Shown here: piece after piece, positions 7,487 to 12,825 of the stretch
Layout: each line of letters opens with the position of its first letter
Numbering within the stretch: the first letter of the stretch is position 1
NCBI GenBank assembly: GCA_011390455.1
Contig: JAABSI010000084.1
Location: 1 to 12,825, forward strand
Reading direction: 5' to 3'
DNA: 12,825 nucleotides
Source of the DNA: Trueperaceae bacterium
Lineage (GTDB): Bacteria > Deinococcota > Deinococci > Deinococcales > Trueperaceae
Notes under the pieces: generated by a model
Databases searched by the model: none
What the model saw: the letters and a program-made list of their open reading frames with translations, nothing else
Told to the model about the DNA's origin: nothing
Made by a program: the position numbers and the translations under genes

Positions 7487-8568
7487 ATGGCACCGCCGAC
7501 GCCCCCGCGCTGCTCGAGGCGCGCGGCCTGGTCAAGCACTTCGACAGCGGCCGCCGGCTGTTCGGCGCGCGGCGCGTCGTGCACGCGGTCAACGGCGTCG
7601 ACTTCGAGGTCGGTGTCGGCGAGACCTTCGCCCTCGTCGGCGAGAGCGGCTGCGGCAAGACCACGACCGCGCGGATGGTGCTCGGCCTCGAGGCGCGCAC
7701 GAGCGGCAGTCTGAGCTTCCACGGCACCCCGATGGAGGACCTCGATCCCGCCGAGCGCGCCCGCTTCCGGCGGCGCGTGCAGGTGGTGTTCCAGGACTCG
7801 AACGCCAGCCTCAACCCGCGCAAGACGCTGCGGCAGATCCTGTCGACGGCGCTCACCGTCTCGGGGTCGGTCGCCGCCGGCGATCGGGCCGCCGTGCGCG
7901 TGGCCGTCGTGCGGCTGCTCGAGGACGTCGGCCTCACGCCCGCCGAGTCGTTCCTCGACCGGCTGCCCCACGAGCTCTCGGGCGGCCAACGGCAGCGCGT
8001 GGGCATCGCCCGGGCGCTGGCGCCGGAACCCGAGCTGGTCGTCGCCGACGAACCGGTGTCGGCGCTCGACATCAGCGTCCGCGCCCAGGTGCTGACGCTG
8101 CTCGACCGCATCCAGCGCGAGCGCGGGGTCGCGTTCTTGATGATCAGCCACGACCTCGCGGTCGTGCGCAACGTCGCTCGGCGCGTGGGCGTGATGTACC
8201 TCGGGCGCATCATCGAGACCGGCCCGGTGGGCGCGGTCTTCGCCCGCCCGGTGCACCCGTACACGGCGGCGCTGGTCGACGCCACCCCGCTTCCCGACCC
8301 CAGCGCCGCCGTGCGCGGCCGGGCGCACGTCGAGGTGAGCGGCGACGTGCCCTCGCCGGTGCAGCTCCCCAGCGGTTGCGCCTTCCATCCACGCTGCCCG
8401 ATCGCCGTGGACGTCTGCCGTCGCGACGTCCCCGAGCTGCAGGACGTCGGCGACGGCGTGTCCGTCGCCTGCCACCGCGCCGCCGAGCGGCTCGCCGGCC
8501 TCGAGCTGCCGACCACCGTGCCGACCGGCGCCGCCCCTGCCCCCACCCCCCAGGAGGACCCCGCATGA
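7483..8568 (+). CDS. Peptide-type ABC transporter ATPase, DppF/OppF family
   Basis: Partner ATPase of the importer, 361 aa. The GTG start overlaps the DppD-type stop (GTGA), with GGAGG at 7471-7475 in front. Motifs: RRLFGARRVVHAVNGVDF near the start (the usual OppF N-terminal feature), Walker A GESGCGKT at 53-60, Gln104 in VFQDS, signature LSGGQ at 165-169, Walker B LVVADE at 185-190, H-loop His223. The C-terminal extension has cysteines at 299, 305, 312 and 330, matching the iron-sulfur pattern of its partner. After Cys330 there is an extra tail of about 30 residues rich in Pro, Ala and Thr that ends inside the next gene's start. The tail looks disordered and the ribosome binding site of the next gene is encoded in it. 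The set of binding protein, two permeases and two ATPases is complete. Confidence 0.95.
   Translation: MNGTADAPALLEARGLVKHFDSGRRLFGARRVVHAVNGVDFEVGVGETFALVGESGCGKTTTARMVLGLEARTSGSLSFHGTPMEDLDPAERARFRRRVQVVFQDSNASLNPRKTLRQILSTALTVSGSVAAGDRAAVRVAVVRLLEDVGLTPAESFLDRLPHELSGGQRQRVGIARALAPEPELVVADEPVSALDISVRAQVLTLLDRIQRERGVAFLMISHDLAVVRNVARRVGVMYLGRIIETGPVGAVFARPVHPYTAALVDATPLPDPSAAVRGRAHVEVSGDVPSPVQLPSGCAFHPRCPIAVDVCRRDVPELQDVGDGVSVACHRAAERLAGLELPTTVPTGAAPAPTPQEDPA
8552..8557 (+). promoter_or_regulatory. Ribosome binding site for the nucleoside phosphorylase, inside the DppF-type gene
   Basis: AGGAGG lies 7 nt before the ATG at 8565, within the last codons of the ATPase gene. It selects this ATG, which overlaps the ATPase stop as ATGA, over upstream in-frame codons. 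The strong site suggests the enzyme genes are translated efficiently even though they sit at the end of a long transcript. Confidence 0.8.
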
Positions 8569-9314
8569 CCCAACCCACCAACCCGCAGCGCCACGTCCGC
8601 GCGCTCCCCGGCGACGTCGCCCCGTACGTCCTGATCCCCGGCGACCCCGGCCGCGCCGAGCGCATCGCCGACGCTTTCGCGACCAAGCAGCTGGTCGCGC
8701 GCAACCGCGAGTACGTCCTCTACACCGGCACCACCGCCGCGGGCACCCCGATCAGCGTCTGCTCGACCGGCATCGGCGGCCCGTCCGCCTCGATCGCGGT
8801 CGAGGAGCTGACGCGCGTGGGCGCGACCCACTTCATCCGCGTGGGGTCATCCGGCGGCCGCCAACCGCACGTGCCGATCGGCTCCGTGGTCGTGGTCACC
8901 GGCGCCTACCGCGGCGAGGGGACGTCGCAGGACTACATCCCGCTGCCGTACCCCGCGGTCGCCGACCTGGACGTGACCCTCGCGCTCCGCCACGCCGCCG
9001 AGGGCGTGCTCGGGCAGCGCGCCTACGAGGGCGTCGTCTACACCCGCGACGCCTTCTACCGCCGCGACCACGGGCTCAACCAGCAGCTGACGGACGCCGG
9101 CGTGATCGCCGCCGAGCAGGAGTGCTCGACCGTGTTCGTCGTCGGCTCGCTCCTGGGGGTCAAGGTGGGCGCGGTGCTGGGCACCGACTCGAACATCTGG
9201 CTCGCCGAGCAGCCGACCATGACCGAGAAGGAGGCGCTCTACCGCCAGGTGGAAGCCACCACCATCCAGATCGCGATCCGGGCGGTCGACGACCTCCACG
9301 CCGCCGCGTCGTGA
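8565..9314 (+). CDS. Nucleoside phosphorylase (NP-I family, uridine-phosphorylase-like, possibly purine-specific)
   Basis: Cytoplasmic enzyme expected to split a nucleoside with phosphate into base and ribose-1-phosphate, 249 aa. Phosphate-site residues align with E. coli uridine phosphorylase as I recall it: GDPGR at 26-30, Arg48 in NREY, RVGSSGG at 92-98. CSTGIGGPSASIAVEEL at 66-82 is also near-identical to uridine phosphorylase. The ribose-site motif, usually E-M-E, is EQE at 184-186. The segment with the Gln and Arg that recognise uracil in the E. coli enzyme is shortened and replaced by RRDHGLNQQL at about 166-175. Asp208 in GTDSN falls where purine phosphorylases have their catalytic Asp (SDH in DeoD) and where uridine phosphorylase has Asn. 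This, and the adenine-deaminase-like gene that follows, favours a purine substrate. The family is sure; the specificity is inferred from unaided alignment. Confidence 0.87.
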   Translation: MTQPTNPQRHVRALPGDVAPYVLIPGDPGRAERIADAFATKQLVARNREYVLYTGTTAAGTPISVCSTGIGGPSASIAVEELTRVGATHFIRVGSSGGRQPHVPIGSVVVVTGAYRGEGTSQDYIPLPYPAVADLDVTLALRHAAEGVLGQRAYEGVVYTRDAFYRRDHGLNQQLTDAGVIAAEQECSTVFVVGSLLGVKVGAVLGTDSNIWLAEQPTMTEKEALYRQVEATTIQIAIRAVDDLHAAAS

Positions 9315-11035
9315 TGCGCGACCTGCTCGTCCACGGCGCCGATCTGGTCGACGTCGTGACCCGGACGGTGTACCGGGGTTGGTTCGCCGTGCAGGACGGA
9401 CGGTTCGTCGAGGTCGAGGCGGGTGAGCCGCCCTCGGCCGACGCCCTGCCGGCCCGCGAGCGGGTCGACCTGGGCGGCGCCGTGGTCCAGCCGGGTTTCC
9501 TGGACGTGCACATGCACATCGAGTCGAGCCTCGTCACCCCGCGGCGCTTCGCCGCGGCGGCGCTGCCGCACGGCACCACGACGATCCTCCAGGACCCGCA
9601 CGAGGTCGCGAACGTCGCCGGCGCCGAGGGCATCCGCTGGATGATCCGCGCCAGCCAGGGCCTGCCCCAGCGCGTCTACTCGGCGATCTCGAGCTGCGTC
9701 CCCACGACGACGGCGGACGTGGAGACGCCGAACGCGCGGGTCCGTCCCGAGGACGTGACCGACCTGGCGCGCGAACCGGGCGTGCTCGCGCTGGGCGAGG
9801 TGATGGACTTCCAGGGCCTCGTCGACGACGACCCGCATCTGGTCGGCATGGTGCGCGCCGCAGCGGACGCCGGCCTCAGCCTCGAGGGGCACGTGCCGAC
9901 CCTGACCGGCCCCGAGCTCTCGCGCTACGTCGCCCACGGCATCCGCTCCGACCACACGCTCTCGACCCCCGACAAGCTGCGCGAGCAGCTGCGCAAGGGC
10001 CTGTGGGTGATGCTGCAGGAGAAGTCGCTCACGTCCGACGTGGTCGCCGCGGTCATGGCGCTCCCCGACCGCAGCCGCGTGCTGCTGATCACCGACGACG
10101 TCATGCCCAACCGACTGACGTCCGGGCACCTGAGCCGCATCGTCGAGGTCGCGGTCGCGCAGGGGTGGGACCGGATCGACGCGATCGCCGCGGCGACGCT
10201 GCGCCCCGCGAGCTACCTCGGACTCCACGACCTGGGCGTCCTGGCTCCGGGCGCGCGGGCCGACTGGCTCGTGACCGATGGGTTGGCGGTGTATCCGCCC
10301 CGGCAGGTGGTCGTCGGCGGGCGGGTCGTCGCCGAGGAGGGTCGCGCGTTGCCCTTCGACGCCACCACGCCCGCGCCGCCGGCCACGCCCGGCTTCGGGG
10401 TTCGCTCCGTGCCGGCCGAGCGCTTGGGGCTGCCGACCGGGCGCGGTCCGGCGACCGTGCGCGCACGGGTGGTGGTCGTCGCCCAGGCCAACAGCTTCAC
10501 CCGCCTCGAGGAGCGCGACGTGGCGGTCGTGGACGGCGCGCCGATCGACGACGATCTGGCGCTGGCGCTGGTGATCCCGCGCGCCGCCCTGGCCTCCGCG
10601 GACGCGCTCCCCGAGCGCTTCGAGGTGGGCCTCGTGGCCGGCTTCGGTCTGCGCCGCGGCGCGTGGGCGAGCAGCTTCGCGCACGACAGCCACAACGTCT
10701 TCGTGTTCGGCCGCACGCCGGAGGCGATGGCGGAGGCGCTCGCGGCGATGCTCGCTGCCGGCGGCGGGATGGCCTTCGCCCCCGACGACGGCGCGGCGCC
10801 CCTGGTGCTGCCGCTGCCCTTGGTCGGCCTGCTCTCCGACGACCCCATCGAGGAGGTCGCGGAGCGCTTCGACGCGCTCGAGCGCGGTGTGCGGGCCGCG
10901 GGCGCCTCGGTCAAGCACCCGATCCTGCTGCTGACGCTCCTGCCCCTCACGGTGAGCCCGGACTGGAAGATCAGCGACAAGGGGATCGTCGACGTCGCCC
11001 ACCGGCGGGTGCTGCCGCCGTTGGTGAGCGCGTGA
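9314..11035 (+). CDS. ade: Adenine deaminase-family amidohydrolase (Ade-like, altered active site)
   Basis: Metal-dependent amidohydrolase, 573 aa, same two-part layout as E. coli adenine deaminase (adenine to hypoxanthine plus ammonia). Metal and catalytic motifs kept: HMHIESS at 66-72, QDPHE at 93-97, GEVMDFQG at 161-168 (bridging Glu162), GHVPTL at 192-197, SDH at 212-214, TDD at 260-262. The C-terminal AHDSHN block is at 456-461 and LPLPLVGLLSDDP at 499-511. Several positions conserved in adenine deaminases differ: the Glu after the second-site His is Thr215, the IREGSAA-like loop reads LQEKSLT, TDDR is TDDV, and the ERYG/ERHG motif reads IPRA (421-424). The substrate may therefore not be plain adenine; a Bacillus relative acts on N6-methyladenine. 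The ATG shares one base with the preceding stop; GTG at 9311 is an alternative. No Shine-Dalgarno is seen, so coupling is likely. Confidence 0.85.
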   Translation: MRDLLVHGADLVDVVTRTVYRGWFAVQDGRFVEVEAGEPPSADALPARERVDLGGAVVQPGFLDVHMHIESSLVTPRRFAAAALPHGTTTILQDPHEVANVAGAEGIRWMIRASQGLPQRVYSAISSCVPTTTADVETPNARVRPEDVTDLAREPGVLALGEVMDFQGLVDDDPHLVGMVRAAADAGLSLEGHVPTLTGPELSRYVAHGIRSDHTLSTPDKLREQLRKGLWVMLQEKSLTSDVVAAVMALPDRSRVLLITDDVMPNRLTSGHLSRIVEVAVAQGWDRIDAIAAATLRPASYLGLHDLGVLAPGARADWLVTDGLAVYPPRQVVVGGRVVAEEGRALPFDATTPAPPATPGFGVRSVPAERLGLPTGRGPATVRARVVVVAQANSFTRLEERDVAVVDGAPIDDDLALALVIPRAALASADALPERFEVGLVAGFGLRRGAWASSFAHDSHNVFVFGRTPEAMAEALAAMLAAGGGMAFAPDDGAAPLVLPLPLVGLLSDDPIEEVAERFDALERGVRAAGASVKHPILLLTLLPLTVSPDWKISDKGIVDVAHRRVLPPLVSA

Positions 11036-12165
11036 TCGATCCCGCGGCCGAGGCGCGCCTCGCGCGCCTGCGCGACCGGCTGGTCGCGCTGTGCGCCGTC
11101 CCCAGCCCCAGCGGCGAGGAGCGCGCGATCGTCGAGGCGCTCGCCGCGGAGCTGCGGGCGTGGGGGCTCGCGGTGCGCGAGGACGACGCCGCGGCCGCGG
11201 TCGGTGGGGCGGCCGGGAACCTGATCGCCGAACTGCCGGGCGGGCGCCCCGAGCGCGTCGTGCTGAACGCGCATATCGACACCGTGCCGCTCGTGCCCGG
11301 TGAACCCCTGGGGCCGGTCGTCGACGGCGACGTGGTGCGCAGCACCGGCCGCCAGATCCTCGGGGCGGACGACAAGGCCGGGGTGGCGATCGTGCTCGAG
11401 GTGGTCGATGCGCTCCGGGTGCGGCCGGCCGCGGAGCGGCCGACGCTGCTCGTGGTCTTCACCGTGGGCGAGGAGCGCGGTCTACGCGGCGCGCACGCGC
11501 TCGACGTCGCGGCGCTGCGGGCCGACGCCGGCTTCGTGTTCGACGGCGAGGTGGCGGTCGGTGAGGTGATCGCGGCCGCGGTCTACAAGGAGGCGCTGAC
11601 GATCACCGTACGCGGTCGCCGCGCGCACGCGGCGCTGGAGCCCGAGCGCGGCGTCCATGCGATCGCCGCCGCGGCCGAGGTCGTGCGCGCCTTCCCCATG
11701 GGCCTGCAGCCCGACGGCGCGATCGCGAACCTTGGGAGCGTGCGCGGCGGCGGCGCCAGCAACGTCGTGCCCGACGAGGTCGTGCTGGACGGGGAGGCCC
11801 GGGCCTTCGAAGAGCCGCGCCTGCTGCGGCTGCTCGCCGAGGTCCGCGACGGGGCCGTAGCGGCGGTGGCGCCGTTCGGAGCCCGCGTCGAGGTCGCCCA
11901 CCGGCGCCTCTACGACGGCTACGCCCTGGCCGACGACGCGCTGCCGCTGCGCTGGCTGCGGGCGGCGGCGCCCGCGCACGGCCTGACGGTGACCACCGTG
12001 CGGTCCATCGGTGGGTCGGACACGAACGTGTTCAACCAGAAGGGGCTGCCGACCGCGAACGTCGGCGTCGGCATGCACGAGATCCACTCGGTGGACGAGT
12101 GGATCGACGTCCGCGGCCTCGCGCGCGTGGCCGCGTGGATGGTGGACGCGCTGCTGCTCGGGTAA
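11032..12165 (+). CDS. M20-family zinc metallopeptidase, PepT-like
   Basis: Predicted dinuclear-zinc aminopeptidase or related amidohydrolase, 377 aa, in the range of PepT-like M20 enzymes. Metal and catalytic residues are complete: HID at 81-83 (His ligand, Asp support), GADDKAG at 111-117 (bridging Asp113), GEERG at 146-150 (catalytic Glu147, ligand Glu148), FDGE at 170-173 (Asp171), and a final His in GMHEIHSVDEW near 347-357. A dimerisation lid domain runs from about 184 to 290 (from ALTITVRGRRAHA on). No signal peptide, so cytoplasmic. The GTG start overlaps the deaminase stop by 4 nt. It would trim imported peptides or hydrolyse an amide or carbamoyl amino acid; M20 includes both activities. 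Closest look is to tripeptide-aminopeptidase-like proteins, but the substrate cannot be fixed. Last gene of the operon. Confidence 0.9.
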   Translation: MIDPAAEARLARLRDRLVALCAVPSPSGEERAIVEALAAELRAWGLAVREDDAAAAVGGAAGNLIAELPGGRPERVVLNAHIDTVPLVPGEPLGPVVDGDVVRSTGRQILGADDKAGVAIVLEVVDALRVRPAAERPTLLVVFTVGEERGLRGAHALDVAALRADAGFVFDGEVAVGEVIAAAVYKEALTITVRGRRAHAALEPERGVHAIAAAAEVVRAFPMGLQPDGAIANLGSVRGGGASNVVPDEVVLDGEARAFEEPRLLRLLAEVRDGAVAAVAPFGARVEVAHRRLYDGYALADDALPLRWLRAAAPAHGLTVTTVRSIGGSDTNVFNQKGLPTANVGVGMHEIHSVDEWIDVRGLARVAAWMVDALLLG

Positions 12166-12201
12166 GGGGCTCGAGGGCGGACGGCGCCGTGCGCGGCCGG
12201 G
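12166..12201. other. Convergent gap between the operon and the minus-strand gene
   Basis: Only 36 nt separate the two facing stop codons. It contains a perfect 10-nt palindrome, ACGGCGCCGT at 12181-12190, but as RNA this would make only a 3-bp stem with a 4-nt loop, and no T-run flanks it on either side. No convincing intrinsic terminator is seen for the long operon. Termination may be Rho-dependent, or transcripts may overlap. Confidence 0.4.
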
Positions 12202-12804
12202 TCAGCGCGGGTCCGGAAGCCGCTCGACCGCCGCGCGCGGCTCGGCACCCTGGGCGCGCAAGCGCGCGTTCTCGGCCTGCAAGTCGGCGTTCGCCTTCTC
12301 GAGCCTGGCGATCGCGTCCGTGAGGGCGGTCAGGGCGGGCCGCACGCCGGTCGTGGTGCCCGAGGACGCGACCTCGGCGGCGGCGCGTCGCTCCGCGCGC
12401 CCCCGGAGGTACGTGGGCAATCCCAGCGTGGCGAAGGCGAGCGCGAGCGCGAACCAGAGGGCCGCGCCGGCGTTGTAGAGCCGCTCGCCGAGGTCGCTCC
12501 CCAAGTAGAGGTCGTGGAGGGGCTGCAGGAAGGGCCAGCGCTCCAGGAACCCCAGGTCGACCAGCGCGAGGTGGAAGCGCAGGACCGCCGCGCTCGCGAC
12601 CGCCAGGACCAGCGCGCCGAGGCCGACGCGCTCGCGCTCCGCGAGCCGCGGCGCGAGCGCCGCCAGCGCCGCGAGCCCGAGGACGGCGCCGACCACGACG
12701 CCCCCGAACGACCAGAGCCGCAGCGTCCCCGACAGCCAGGCGCTCGGGCTGAAGAAGACGATCGCCAACCCGGCGGCCGCCGGCAGCAACTGCACCAGCT
12801 TCAT
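12202..12804 (-). CDS. Unrecognised membrane protein with C-terminal coiled coil (start uncertain, may extend past window)
   Basis: I do not recognise a family. The 200-residue product read from the ATG at 12804 has about four hydrophobic segments (near 4-19, 32-52, 62-82 and 109-132). A basic stretch follows (RGRAERR at 134-140), then a Ser/Thr-rich linker. A heptad-like region at about 157-185 (ALTDAIARLEKANADLQAEN) looks like a short coiled coil, and a charged tail ends the protein. The layout suggests an integral membrane protein with a cytoplasmic oligomerising tail. The frame stays open for the seven codons between the ATG and the window edge, so the true start may lie to the right. It faces the operon and shows no link to it. 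The coding strand is chosen because of this coherent topology; opposite frames give only Arg/Ala-rich text. Confidence 0.6.
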   Translation of the reverse strand: MKLVQLLPAAAGLAIVFFSPSAWLSGTLRLWSFGGVVVGAVLGLAALAALAPRLAERERVGLGALVLAVASAAVLRFHLALVDLGFLERWPFLQPLHDLYLGSDLGERLYNAGAALWFALALAFATLGLPTYLRGRAERRAAAEVASSGTTTGVRPALTALTDAIARLEKANADLQAENARLRAQGAEPRAAVERLPDPR

Positions 12805-12825
12805 CGCGGTCCCGAACAGGCCCAG

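Noticed and set aside
9239..11002. A 587-codon minus-strand open frame opposite the Ade-like gene
   Set aside because: Same antisense GC-rich composition, no domain, no credible start signal, and fully covered by a gene with clear family motifs.
12181..12190. Palindrome ACGGCGCCGT as a bidirectional terminator between convergent genes
   Set aside because: It can form only a very short stem in RNA, and no T-run follows on either strand.

Overview
The window is GC-rich (roughly 70% or more by eye), densely coded DNA from a bacterium, with ten genes on the + strand and one on the - strand at the right edge. The dipeptide-type binding protein has a Sec signal peptide ending in ALA-Q and no convincing lipobox. 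That is commoner in diderm bacteria than in Gram-positives. High GC, stacked ABC importers and a diderm-type binding protein would fit a Deinococcota (Trueperales-like) lineage, but this is a guess from gene style only; no rRNA or marker gene is present.

Region 1 (1-2899) is the tail of a carbohydrate importer operon. It holds a MalF-type permease cut by the left edge, a MalG-type permease, and a NamZ/YbbC-family (DUF1343) exo-N-acetylmuramidase whose start overlaps the second permease by 4 nt. The muramidase has no signal peptide, so it should act in the cytoplasm. With the importer it suggests uptake and breakdown of a MurNAc-containing sugar. The binding protein and any ATPase are not in view.

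Region 2 (3035-12165) is an eight-gene, apparently single operon after a 135-nt gap. It runs: peptide-type binding protein, two permeases, two ATPases, a nucleoside phosphorylase, an adenine-deaminase-family amidohydrolase, and an M20 metallopeptidase. After the binding protein every junction overlaps by 1 or 4 nt. A small hairpin sits just after the binding-protein gene, where it could favour high expression of that gene.

The layout couples a peptide-class importer to purine-nucleoside and amide/peptide breakdown enzymes. The phosphorylase resembles uridine phosphorylase at its phosphate site. However, it lacks the pyrimidine-recognition segment and carries an Asp where purine phosphorylases have their catalytic Asp. 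The deaminase keeps the metal ligands but has lost several residues typical of adenine deaminases. One reading is general scavenging of peptides and nucleosides. A more specific, speculative reading is use of an amino-acid-modified purine nucleoside.

Region 3 (12202 to the right edge, - strand) is an unrecognised membrane protein with a C-terminal coiled coil, convergent with the operon. No tRNA, rRNA, CRISPR array, insertion sequence or phage gene was seen.
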